Origin: Bordetella genomosp. 8
GTDB lineage: Bacteria; Pseudomonadota; Gammaproteobacteria; Burkholderiales; Burkholderiaceae_B
Direction of reading: 5' to 3'
Assembly: GCF_002119685.1 (NCBI RefSeq)
Contig: NZ_CP021108.1
Location: 2,914,001-2,978,000 of the forward strand
Length of the DNA stretch: 64,000 bases
The position numbers were made by a program, and so were the translations under genes. Below are positions 25,299 to 33,041 of the stretch, piece by piece. Below the pieces are notes generated by a model. The model had not been told where the DNA came from, made no database searches, and was given only the letters and a program-made list of their open reading frames with translations. Position 1 is the stretch's first letter; each line of letters starts with the position of its first letter.

Positions 25299-26267
25299 TT
25301 ATTCAGCCTTGAGCCCCAGCTCCTTCGCCAGGGTGGTGTACTCGTCGATTTCGCGGGCCATCTGCGCCTGGAAGGCGTCGCCGCAGGTGCTGCGTGGCTG
25401 CACGCCCAGCGCTTCCAGGCTCTTTGCGGTGCCCGGCGCGGAGACATACGCGGCCGCGACCTGCTCGAGTTTCCGTCGCGCGTCGGCGGGAATGCCCGCG
25501 GGCGCGAGCACGCCGTACCAGGCGTCGGCGGCATAGCCTTGCACGCCAGCCTGGGCGAAGGTGGGCACATCGGGCAATTGAGGCAGCCGTTGCGGGGCGG
25601 CGATGGCCAGCGCGGTCAGCTTGCCGGCCTGCACCTGTGGCAGGACCGATCCCAAGGTCGCGAATGAGCTATCGACCTGTCCGCCCATCAGGTCCGACAC
25701 CGCCTGAGCCGCACCCTTGTACGGAATGTGGCTCATCGACGTGCCGGTCAGCCGCAGGAATTGCTCGGTGTAGAAATGGCCGGAGCTGCCTGTGCCGGGC
25801 GTGGCGAACGTGTGCTTGCCGGGTTCGGCCTTGAGACGGGACACGAAGCCGTCCAGCGTCTTCACGGGCATCGACGGCCCGACGACCAATACGGTCGGGC
25901 TGACGGCCACGGCGCAGACCGGCGTGAACGAACGCAGCGCGTCGAACTTCACGCGGTCGCTGTAGAGCGCCGGAATCATGGTGTGATTGGTCGCGCCGAA
26001 CAGCAGCGTATAACCGTCGGCAGGCGCCTTGGCCACGGCTTCCGCCGCCAGGATGGTATTGGCGCCGGGCCGGTTTTCCACGACGAAGGTCTGGCCCAGG
26101 GCCTGGCCGGCGTAGGACGCGAAGGATCGTGCCACCACGTCCGTGGGACCGCCGGGAGAGAAACCGACGATGATGCGGACGGGCTTGTCCGGATAAGCAG
26201 CGTGTGCGGTCGCGCCACCAGCGATGAGCAGCAGCGCCGCGGCCAGGAAAGGGCGGGCGAGTTTCAT
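25299..26267 (-). CDS. Bug/TctC-type periplasmic receptor
   Basis: 322 aa. Signal peptide to about residue 23 (GGATAHAAYPDKP). The mature start YPDKPVRIIVGFSPGGPTDVVAR, then VENRPGANTILAAEAVAKA and IPYKGAAQAVSDLMGGQVD are the family blocks. The ATG has GAGGAGACAAC upstream. It sits 28 bases after the cyclase gene and 66 before the SMP-30 gene in the same orientation. One of four such receptors in this operon; the ligand cannot be assigned. Confidence 0.93.
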   Translation of the reverse strand: MKLARPFLAAALLLIAGGATAHAAYPDKPVRIIVGFSPGGPTDVVARSFASYAGQALGQTFVVENRPGANTILAAEAVAKAPADGYTLLFGATNHTMIPALYSDRVKFDALRSFTPVCAVAVSPTVLVVGPSMPVKTLDGFVSRLKAEPGKHTFATPGTGSSGHFYTEQFLRLTGTSMSHIPYKGAAQAVSDLMGGQVDSSFATLGSVLPQVQAGKLTALAIAAPQRLPQLPDVPTFAQAGVQGYAADAWYGVLAPAGIPADARRKLEQVAAAYVSAPGTAKSLEALGVQPRSTCGDAFQAQMAREIDEYTTLAKELGLKAE

Positions 26268-26295
26268 GTTGTCTCCTCGACGGTTTGCCGTTCGG

Positions 26296-27366
26296 CTATA
26301 CCGTGGCTATGGGTGTCGCCGGCGATCCCACGGCGCCGGGCAGCCGTAATGGCGGCGCGGTCAGCAGGAAGCGGTAGCGGCCATGCGCGCGCAGCCAGCG
26401 CGCGAGCGGCGTCAGCCACCACAGTTCGCCAAGGTGGATCCCGTGCTTGAACAGGCAGTGTTCGTGCAGCGGCAGGCGCGGACCGCGCATGGGCTGTCCC
26501 TGCTGGCCGAACTTGACCGGCTGCACCAGTTCGACCGCCGGGTTGTCGGAAATCAGGCAGGCGAGCCGGCTGTCGACGATCCACCGCAGCAGCTTCGCGT
26601 CGTTGCCGTCCAGGCCGCTGCCCGTCGCGTGCAGATGCGCGACGTCCGGCTTGCCGCGCATCGACATCAGCATGTCGCCGAAGCCGGTATGCAGGCAGAC
26701 CATGTCGCCGGGCTCGATCGCGATGCCGTCCGCGTCCAGCATGCGCATCAGCGCGTCGTAGCCGACCGCCTCCCGCTTGCGCCCCACGTGGTGCTCCAGA
26801 TCGATCAGTACGCCGCGCCCCTGCGCGCCATGTTCCGCGAGCTGCTCGATGCCCAGCGCGTTCGCGGTCGGGCCGGGAAATCTCGCCCAGTCCGCGACCG
26901 CCTTGGAATCCTCCGGCGCCGCGTGCAGGTCCACGCCCGCGCGAAAGCCGTTGTAGAACACCGCCTCGTCGACGCCGTCGCCATCCGCGTCGAAGCGGCT
27001 GCCCATGTGCGCCAGGCTGTCCCATTGCGTGGAGTACTGCGTGTTCATGAGCAGCACGTCGTCGCAGACCACGTCGGTCAGCGCGGGATCTTCGCTGGCA
27101 TAGGACCAGCAGAAGCCCTGCACGCCGGCGCTCTTGCCGTCGCGTAGCGTGGCGTAGCGTCGCGGGGGAAGGCGCCGCGGGTTCAGCGCCATGCCGCCGG
27201 GCAGGTCCAGCGGCAGCGAGAGGCAGAAGGTGAGTCCTTCGCGCACTTCCGCGATGCCTTGCAGTACCTTGGCGCGGTCGACCAGATTCATGCGACCACG
27301 CTGGTCGTCATCGCCGAATTCGCCCCAGGAACTGCCCGGCGGCGCCTGTTTCCATCGTTTGGCCAT
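26296..27366 (-). CDS. Cyclase-family metal hydrolase (kynurenine-formamidase-like)
   Basis: 356 aa, cytosolic. It belongs to the cyclase/KynB superfamily, seen in LTFCLSLPLD, the metal-site region QWDSLAHMGSRFD (variant of HxGTHxD), GVLIDLEHHVG, DMVCLHTGFGD and PLHEHCLFKHGIHLGE near the end. The larger members with this layout act on unidentified amides, lactones or cyclic acids. It lies 15 bases after the D-2-hydroxyacid dehydrogenase gene. Together with the lactonase-like SMP-30 it suggests ring or amide opening in the pathway controlled by the IclR regulator. Confidence 0.85.
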   Translation of the reverse strand: MAKRWKQAPPGSSWGEFGDDDQRGRMNLVDRAKVLQGIAEVREGLTFCLSLPLDLPGGMALNPRRLPPRRYATLRDGKSAGVQGFCWSYASEDPALTDVVCDDVLLMNTQYSTQWDSLAHMGSRFDADGDGVDEAVFYNGFRAGVDLHAAPEDSKAVADWARFPGPTANALGIEQLAEHGAQGRGVLIDLEHHVGRKREAVGYDALMRMLDADGIAIEPGDMVCLHTGFGDMLMSMRGKPDVAHLHATGSGLDGNDAKLLRWIVDSRLACLISDNPAVELVQPVKFGQQGQPMRGPRLPLHEHCLFKHGIHLGELWWLTPLARWLRAHGRYRFLLTAPPLRLPGAVGSPATPIATV

Positions 27367-27381
27367 GGCTTGCTTTCCCGG

Positions 27382-28338
27382 TCAGGCGTGCGCGGCCTGC
27401 TGCCGCAGGACGGCCAGCGCGTTTTCCACCGCACCCACGCCCATCTTGACGTAGGCTTCCCGCGTCACGCCGCCGATATGCGGGCTCAGGATGATCCGCG
27501 GTTCGGCCTGGAAGGGGTGGCCGGCCCGCATGGGCTCGGTGGCGAAGCTGTCCAGCCCGGCGGTACGCACCTGGCCGTCGCGCACGGCCTGCAACAGGGC
27601 CTGCTCGTCGACCAGGCCGCCGCGCGCGGTGTTGACGATGATCACGCCTTTCTTGCATTGCGACAGCGTGTCGGCGTTCACCATGCCGCGGTTTTCCTCC
27701 GTCAGCGGGCAGTGCAGCGAGATGGCGTCCGATTCGCGCCAGATCGTCGGCAGGTCCACGCTGGCGATGTCGGCGGGCAGGTCCTTGGAGTAAGGATCGA
27801 AGCCGATCACGCGCATGTCCATGCTGGCCGCGATGCGGGCGACACGGCGGCCGATGGCGCCCAGGCCGATCAGGCCCAGCGTCTTGCCGGCCAGTTCCAC
27901 GCTCTTGTGCGTGGACTTGTCCCAATGGCCCTCGCGCATGCGGCCGTCGAGCAAGACGACCGACTTCGCGCAGGCCAGCAGCAGGGCCGCGCTCTGCTCG
28001 GCCACCGCCGCCGCGTTGGCGCCCGCCGCGGCCAGGACCGCGATGCCGCGCGCCTGGGCCGCTGCCTTGTCGATGGTGTCGGTGCCACTGCCATGCTTGG
28101 AGATCACCTTCAGCGACGGCGCGGCGTCCATGGCAGCCGCGCCGACCTTGCTGTAGCGCACGATGATGGCGACGGGATCGTGTTGCCGGCACAGGGCCAC
28201 GATGTCGTCTTCAGTCGGCGTCTTGCCGGCATAGACGACCTCGTAGCCATCCAGCAGCGCCACCGCCTGTGGCGCCAGGTCGGCCGCGGTCACGAGGACC
28301 GCCGGGCGCCCCTTATGCGTTTGCGCGGCGCTGCTCAA
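27382..28338 (-). CDS. D-2-hydroxyacid dehydrogenase
   Basis: 318 aa read from TTG 28338. This start is chosen because AGGAG lies 8 bases upstream and the TTG overlaps the stop of the RraA-like gene (TTGA), giving translational coupling; no ATG is suitably placed. Substrate domain, then NAD-binding GLGAIGRRVARIA (about 158-170), and the catalytic trio R239 (NTARGG), E268 (ATEP) and H287 (SPHIGG). It reduces 2-oxo acids or oxidises D-2-hydroxyacids; SerA-like sequence, but no regulatory ACT domain. Part of the IclR-linked operon. Confidence 0.9.
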   Translation of the reverse strand: MSSAAQTHKGRPAVLVTAADLAPQAVALLDGYEVVYAGKTPTEDDIVALCRQHDPVAIIVRYSKVGAAAMDAAPSLKVISKHGSGTDTIDKAAAQARGIAVLAAAGANAAAVAEQSAALLLACAKSVVLLDGRMREGHWDKSTHKSVELAGKTLGLIGLGAIGRRVARIAASMDMRVIGFDPYSKDLPADIASVDLPTIWRESDAISLHCPLTEENRGMVNADTLSQCKKGVIIVNTARGGLVDEQALLQAVRDGQVRTAGLDSFATEPMRAGHPFQAEPRIILSPHIGGVTREAYVKMGVGAVENALAVLRQQAAHA

Positions 28339-29018
28339 AGCGTTTCTCCTTCCTTCAGCACGCCGGCCGTGCGCAGCGCGGAGGCCAGCCACTTGGCAGC
28401 CGTATCGCCGCCCTTGATCGCGGCGATGCGCGCGGCTTCGTCCTTCACCTTCTTGTCGGCCGCCGGCAGCAGGCCTTCGATCTCGTCGCGTTCGATCACC
28501 ACCACGCCGTCGTTGTCGCCGATCACGAAATCGCCAGGGTGCACAGTGACGCCGCCCACCGTGACGGGATGGCCGATGCGGCCGCCGATGTTCTTGGTGG
28601 GACCATTCGGATTCGTGCCGGCGGCGAACACCGGGTAATCCATCTCGACGATTTCCAGGCTGTCGCGCGCCGCGCCGTCGATCACCACGCCTGCCAGGCC
28701 CAGTTGCTTGCAGGCGGTCATCATGATGGTGCCCATCAAGGCGGAAGTCAGGTCGGCCTTGCCGTCGATGACCAGCACGTCGCCCGGCTTGGCCAGCGAC
28801 ATCGCCGCGTGGATCATCAGGTTGTCCCCTGGACGCACTTCGACCGTAAAGGCCGGGCCGGCCAGCTTCATGGACGGATGCAACGGCCGGATGCGGCCAT
28901 GCATGGCGCCGCGGCGTCCGTTCACGTCGGCCAGGATGGCGGGTTGGAAGCGCGCGGCCTGCTCGACGATGGTGGCGGAAACGCGGGGAAATTCCTTGAT
29001 GATGTCGGGAGAGCTCAT
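28335..29018 (-). CDS. RraA-like protein (possible 4-hydroxy-4-methyl-2-oxoglutarate aldolase type)
   Basis: 227 aa. The blocks VVIDGAARDSLEI (the DGxxRD metal/substrate motif), HPGDFVIGDNDGVVVIERDE and NVNGRRGAMHGRIRPLHP belong to the RraA/HMG-aldolase fold. Longer than E. coli RraA (161 aa), like the metabolic members that act as aldolases or decarboxylases on branched oxo-acids in aromatic catabolism. A role in RNase E control is less likely given the operon of catabolic and uptake genes. Its stop overlaps the next start. Confidence 0.85.
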   Translation of the reverse strand: MSSPDIIKEFPRVSATIVEQAARFQPAILADVNGRRGAMHGRIRPLHPSMKLAGPAFTVEVRPGDNLMIHAAMSLAKPGDVLVIDGKADLTSALMGTIMMTACKQLGLAGVVIDGAARDSLEIVEMDYPVFAAGTNPNGPTKNIGGRIGHPVTVGGVTVHPGDFVIGDNDGVVVIERDEIEGLLPAADKKVKDEAARIAAIKGGDTAAKWLASALRTAGVLKEGETL

Positions 29019-29073
29019 GGTGATACCTCGTGGCTTGAATACGGGTCGGCGCCCGTGGATGGCGAATAGGGGT

Positions 29074-30084
29074 TCAGGTCTTGATGTGCGCGGCGCGGAT
29101 CAGGCGACCCCACTTTTCGAAGTCGGCGCGGCGCAGCGCGTCCAGGTCGGAGGGCGAGCCTCCGGCCAGCGTGATGCCGAGTTGGCCGGCCAGTTCCACG
29201 ACCGCGGGGCGGCGCAAGGCCTCTCCTATCGAGGCGTTCAGGCGCGTGACGATCGCCGCCGGGGTGCCGGCGGGCGCGAACACCGCCTGCCACTGCTCGA
29301 CGACGAAGTCCTTGTAGCCTTGCTCGGTCATGGTGGGCGTATCGGGCAGGGCGGCCAGGCGCTTGGCGGACGTCACCGCCAGTGCGCGGAGCGCGCCGCT
29401 CTTGACATGCGGCAAGGCGGCGGCGGCCGGCGCGAACATGAACTGCACCTGTCCGCCCAGCGTGTCCTGCAGCGCGGGCGTGTCGCCTTTGTAGGGAACG
29501 TGCAGGAACTTCGCGCCGGTCTGTTGTTGCAGCAGTTCGCCCTGCATCTGCAGGATGGTGCCGGTGCCGCCCGAGGCGAACGCGAGCTTGCCCGGCGACG
29601 CCAGGGCCGCCTTTACCAGATCCTTGAGCGTCGTATAGGGTTGCGCGGCTCCCACCACCAGGATGTGCGGAATGGTGCCGATCGTGATGACGGGCGCGAA
29701 CGACGCGATCGGGTCGTAGGGAAGCTTGTCCATCATGTGCGGCGCGATGGCCTGCGGTCCGATCGAGGTGCCCAGCAAGGTCAGGCCGTCCGGCGCCGCG
29801 CGGGCGACCAGCGCCGCCCCGATGGTGCCGGTGGCGCCGGGCTTGTTCTCGACGATGACCGTGGTCGCCAGCAAGCCATTCAGTTGCTGCGCGATGCTGC
29901 GGCCCAATACGTCGGTGCTGCCGCCGGGGGGGTAGGGCACGACCCAGGTGATGGGCTTGCCCGCCGGCCATGCGTCCGGCGCGGCGGACGCGGCGCGGGC
30001 GCCCGCCGCGCCAACGGCCAGCATCGCCGCGGACGCCAGGAAGCGCCTGCGGCCGTTATGTGGGGAAGTCGTCGATGTCGTCAT
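29074..30084 (-). CDS. Bug/TctC-type periplasmic receptor, Tat-type signal
   Basis: 336 aa. The N-terminus has RRRFLASAAMLAVGAAGA, a twin-arginine signal ending near ASAAPDA. The mature part carries WPAGKPITWVVPYPPGGSTD, VENKPGATGTIGAALVARA and VPYKGDTPALQDTLGGQVQ. Tat export distinguishes it from the Sec-type Bug gene just upstream (63-base gap) and implies folding before export. Second gene of the IclR-linked operon. Ligand unknown. Confidence 0.93.
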   Translation of the reverse strand: MTTSTTSPHNGRRRFLASAAMLAVGAAGARAASAAPDAWPAGKPITWVVPYPPGGSTDVLGRSIAQQLNGLLATTVIVENKPGATGTIGAALVARAAPDGLTLLGTSIGPQAIAPHMMDKLPYDPIASFAPVITIGTIPHILVVGAAQPYTTLKDLVKAALASPGKLAFASGGTGTILQMQGELLQQQTGAKFLHVPYKGDTPALQDTLGGQVQFMFAPAAAALPHVKSGALRALAVTSAKRLAALPDTPTMTEQGYKDFVVEQWQAVFAPAGTPAAIVTRLNASIGEALRRPAVVELAGQLGITLAGGSPSDLDALRRADFEKWGRLIRAAHIKT

Positions 30085-30147
30085 GTTGTCTCTCTGTTCT
30101 ATTTGTTTTGCATGTCGGGCCAGGCCCCGGCGGGCCGGGACAAATCC

Positions 30148-31119
30148 TCAGTCGATACGCGCGCCGGATTCCTTGACGATCTGGCCCCAGCGGACGCGGT
30201 CGTCATGGATCAGCTTGCCGAAAGCCTCCGGCGTGCTGCTGCGCACCGCGGCACCCTGCGCCTGGAACAACTTGCGCGTCGCCGGCGCCTCCAGCGCGGC
30301 GTTGAGCGCCTTGTTGAGCGTGGCGACCACGTCGGCGGGCATCCCCTTGGGGCCGGCGAGACCGAACCAGGTCACCGCGTCGAAGTCCTTGAAACCGGAT
30401 TCGGCGAAGGTGGGCACATCGGGCAGGTCGTCCGTGCGCTGCAGGGACGTCACGGCCAGCGCGCGCATCGCGCCACTGCGGATGTGGCCGATCAGGGTCG
30501 GCACCGACGACATGTACATGGCGATCTGGCCACCGATCAGGTCGGTGGAGCCCTGCGCCGCGCCCTTGTAGGGCACGTGCGTCAAGCTGATGCCCGCGTC
30601 CTTCTGGAACATGACGGTCGCCAGATGGGCCACCGTGCCATTGCCGGAAGTCGCCACATCCAGCGAGCCCGGCTTGGCCTTGGACGCCGCGACCACGTCG
30701 GCCAGCGTCTTGTAGGGCGAGTTGCTGGCCACCACGAGGACCAGCGGTGCGTCGGCGACCAGGCCCACGGGCGTCAGGTCGCGCTCCGGGTCGTAAGGCA
30801 GCTTCGCATAGAGCGTCGGGTTGATCGCCAGGTTGCTGGTCTGGCCGATGACCAGGGTGTAGCCGTCGGGCGCCGACTTGGCGACCAGGTCAACACCCAG
30901 GTTGCCGCCCGCGCCGGGCCGGTTTTCGATGACGAAGGTCCAACCCTTTATGGTTCCCATCTCGTTGGCGACCTGGCGCGCGAGCGCGTCGGTGCCGCCG
31001 CCCGGAGGGAAGGGCACGATCAGGCGGATGGGTTTGTCGGGATAGGCCAGGGCGGCCGTGGCGTGCAGGGCGCAGGCGCCCACGATAAAGGCCGCGCAAA
31101 TACGACGGATGGATAGCAT
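30148..31119 (-). CDS. Bug/TctC-type periplasmic receptor, first gene of the operon
   Basis: 323 aa from ATG 31119 (AGGAGACAACG upstream); 17 upstream codons lie in the promoter region and are excluded. Signal peptide to about residue 24 (ALHATAALAYPDKP). Family blocks: YPDKPIRLIVPFPPGGGTD, IENRPGAGGNLGVDLVAKS and VPYKGAAQGSTDLIGGQIA. It is divergent from the IclR gene with 81 bases between the starts, so it is the operon member most directly under that regulator. Confidence 0.93.
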   Translation of the reverse strand: MLSIRRICAAFIVGACALHATAALAYPDKPIRLIVPFPPGGGTDALARQVANEMGTIKGWTFVIENRPGAGGNLGVDLVAKSAPDGYTLVIGQTSNLAINPTLYAKLPYDPERDLTPVGLVADAPLVLVVASNSPYKTLADVVAASKAKPGSLDVATSGNGTVAHLATVMFQKDAGISLTHVPYKGAAQGSTDLIGGQIAMYMSSVPTLIGHIRSGAMRALAVTSLQRTDDLPDVPTFAESGFKDFDAVTWFGLAGPKGMPADVVATLNKALNAALEAPATRKLFQAQGAAVRSSTPEAFGKLIHDDRVRWGQIVKESGARID

Positions 31120-31151
31120 CGTTGTCTCCTGTGTTTTATCTATTGCGCGCA

Positions 31152-31180
31152 TTGTGGTGCGTTGTTCCACGTACTACAAT
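31152..31180 (+). promoter_or_regulatory. Sigma-70-type promoter of the iclR gene with an inverted repeat in the spacer
   Basis: TTGTGG (31152-31157), 17 bases, TACAAT (31175-31180): five of six matches at -10. The implied leader to ATG 31201 is about 14 bases. GTGG and CCAC (31154-31170) form an imperfect inverted repeat across the -35 and spacer, where a bound IclR protein would block transcription. The divergent Bug operon starts on the other side. Confidence 0.5.
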
Positions 31181-31200
31181 GCCATTTCATAGAACGCGAC

Positions 31201-31968
31201 ATGTATCACGGTATGAAGCAATCGGAACTGGCTGACCATGAAACCGGCGGCCTGGAAGAAGGCGCTGGCCCGGAAGAAGGCGTCATCGCCGTACGGCGCG
31301 CGATGCGCATCCTGGAAGCCTTCGGCGTGGAAGACGCCTACCTGTCCCTGGCGGAATTGAGCCGGCGCACCGGCTGCCACCGATCGACGGTGCTGCGTCT
31401 GGCGCGCACCCTGGCGATGGACGACTATCTGGCGCAGCGGCCCGACGGCAACTGGCGCCTGGCAAAGGGAGCCGGCTGGTTGGGGGCCTGCTACCAGGCC
31501 ACTTTCAATGTGCTCGAAGTGGTGCAGCCGGTCCTGCGCGAGCTATCCGATGCCACCGGCGAAAGCGCCACGTTCTACGTGCGCGAAGGCAAGCAGCGGA
31601 TCTGCCTGGCCCGTGTGGACGGCCCCAGGTCGATACGCCATCACGTACGCGTGGGGGCCGCCTTGCCCCTGAACCTGGGCAGTCCGGGGCGCGTGCTGCT
31701 GGCGTTCTCGGGCGAGCCCGACGAGCCTTATGAATCGATACGGCGCGCGGGCTACATGATGTCGTTGGGCGAACGCGATGCGGAAGTGTCCAGCATCTCC
31801 GCGCCGGTCTATGGCATCAACTGGAGCCTGGTCGGCGCGATCTGCATCTCGGGGCCGTTATCGCGGTTGACCGAGCAGGTACTGCTGGACAACAAGGACC
31901 ATATCCTGTCCGCGGCCAGCAAGCTGTCCCGCGCGATGATGGGCGTTCGGCAAGGCCAGCCGCGCTAG
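31201..31968 (+). CDS. IclR-family transcriptional regulator
   Basis: 255 aa from ATG 31201; ATG 31213 is also possible, and the TTG at 31162 lies inside the promoter and is rejected. The winged helix-turn-helix is SLAELSRRTGCHRSTVLRLARTL (about residues 44-66), followed by the IclR effector domain (GESATFYVREGKQRICLARV, VGAALPLNLGSPGRVLLAFSG, SISAPVYGINWSLVGAICISGP). It is divergent from the eight-gene minus-strand operon. These regulators answer to small acids such as glyoxylate, aromatic acids or their breakdown products. The effector here is unknown. Confidence 0.92.
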   Translation: MYHGMKQSELADHETGGLEEGAGPEEGVIAVRRAMRILEAFGVEDAYLSLAELSRRTGCHRSTVLRLARTLAMDDYLAQRPDGNWRLAKGAGWLGACYQATFNVLEVVQPVLRELSDATGESATFYVREGKQRICLARVDGPRSIRHHVRVGAALPLNLGSPGRVLLAFSGEPDEPYESIRRAGYMMSLGERDAEVSSISAPVYGINWSLVGAICISGPLSRLTEQVLLDNKDHILSAASKLSRAMMGVRQGQPR

Positions 31969-32030
31969 GCTGCGGGGGCATTGCGGGCACTGATGGCGTG
32001 GCGGCGCCGGGTGCCTGCGTGAGGCGCCCC

Positions 32031-32079
32031 CGCCAGGTGCCCTGTGCCCTGCGCCAGGTGCCCTGCGCCAGGTGCCCTG
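32031..32079. repeat. 14-bp tandem repeat between converging genes
   Basis: Three copies of CGCCAGGTGCCCTG (32031-32044, 32052-32065, 32066-32079) and a 7-base partial copy TGCCCTG (32045-32051), ending 4 bases before the ghrA stop. Noncoding, in the 115-base gap between iclR and ghrA. The unit is short and exact, which points to slippage duplication; no hairpin with a T-tract is formed. Confidence 0.8.
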
Positions 32080-32083
32080 CGCA

Positions 32084-33004
32084 TCAATATCCGCGTTGCC
32101 GGTCCACCTGCCCGAGCAGCGCCTGTCCCGCGCGCGCCCGGGCGATATTGGCGGCCACGTGCGCGGCGGCCGTGCCGGGGTGCGTCATGCTGGCGTTGTG
32201 CGGCGTGATGGCGATATCTGCGCGCGTCCAGAACGGATGATCGGCCGGCAGCGGCTCGACGCGGAATACATCGAGCGTGGCACCGGACAACTGTCCCGCG
32301 TCCAGCGCAGCCAGCAGGTCGGCTTCGACCAGATGCTCGCCACGGCCCACGTTGATCAGGTAGGCGCCGCGCGGCAGGCGCGCGAACGTGTCGGCGTCGA
32401 GTATGTTTTCCAGCTCCGCGGTCAAGGGCAGCAGATTGACCAGGATATCCGTGCGCGCCAGGAATGCATGCAGCCCGTCCTCGCCCGCGTAGGCGTGCAC
32501 GCCCGCCAGCGTCTTGGCCCGCCGGCTCCAGCCGGCGACCTCGAAGCCCAGGCCCTGCAAGGCAGGCGCGCAGGCGCTGCCCAGCTCGCCCAGCCCCATG
32601 ATGCCGACGCGGCTTACGCGCGCTTCCGGCCGTCGCCATGCATGTTCGCGCTGGAATGCCCGCATGGCATCCCAGCCGCGATGCCGTTGCAGCACCGCCA
32701 TGCAGACGTACTGCACCATGCCGGTGGTCAGCGTAGGGTCGACCATGCGCGCTACCGGCAGGTGCGCGGGCACGGTGGGATCCTTCAGGATGTGGTCCAC
32801 GCCGGCGCCCAGCGAAAAGACGGCACGCAGGTTCGGAAAGCCGGCGATGACGCCGGGATCGGCGGCCCAGCTCAGCACGAACTCCACGTCCTCGGCGGGT
32901 CCGGTGTCCGGCCAGACGCGCACCTCCAGGTGGGGACAGGCGTGCCGCAGGGCTTCGACCCATTGCGCGGTGGGAGCGGTCTTGCGTATCAGTACCAGGC
33001 TCAT
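32084..33004 (-). CDS. ghrA: Glyoxylate/hydroxypyruvate reductase A-type dehydrogenase
   Basis: 306 aa from ATG 33004 (MSLVLIRKTAPTAQW). The NAD(P)-binding loop is GIMGLGELGSACAPALQ. The catalytic residues are Arg in INVGRGEHLVE, Glu in FRVEPLPADHPFW and His in ITPHNAS. The VEFVLSWAADP and FSLGAGVDH stretches and the VEPLPxDHPFW ending are typical of the GhrA branch, which reduces glyoxylate and hydroxypyruvate. It is last in the minus-strand operon behind the regulator, a peptide-type binding protein and a GlpD-like oxidase, 37 bases after the latter, so it may handle an oxo-acid from that route. Confidence 0.88.
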   Translation of the reverse strand: MSLVLIRKTAPTAQWVEALRHACPHLEVRVWPDTGPAEDVEFVLSWAADPGVIAGFPNLRAVFSLGAGVDHILKDPTVPAHLPVARMVDPTLTTGMVQYVCMAVLQRHRGWDAMRAFQREHAWRRPEARVSRVGIMGLGELGSACAPALQGLGFEVAGWSRRAKTLAGVHAYAGEDGLHAFLARTDILVNLLPLTAELENILDADTFARLPRGAYLINVGRGEHLVEADLLAALDAGQLSGATLDVFRVEPLPADHPFWTRADIAITPHNASMTHPGTAAAHVAANIARARAGQALLGQVDRQRGY

Positions 33005-33041
33005 ATCGATAGCTCGCTGGGTAGGCCAGGCAGTTGACTGC

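Noticed and set aside
28335..29018. RNase E inhibitor RraA
   Set aside because: Longer than RraA and embedded in a catabolic/uptake operon; an aldolase-type role is more likely.
28708..31116. 802-codon open frame on the plus strand
   Set aside because: Antisense to the RraA-like gene and two Bug genes with clear signal peptides and ribosome sites; low-complexity His/Arg/Gln-rich translation.
32031..32079. CRISPR or attachment site
   Set aside because: Fourteen-base units directly abutting, no spacers, no cas or integrase genes nearby.
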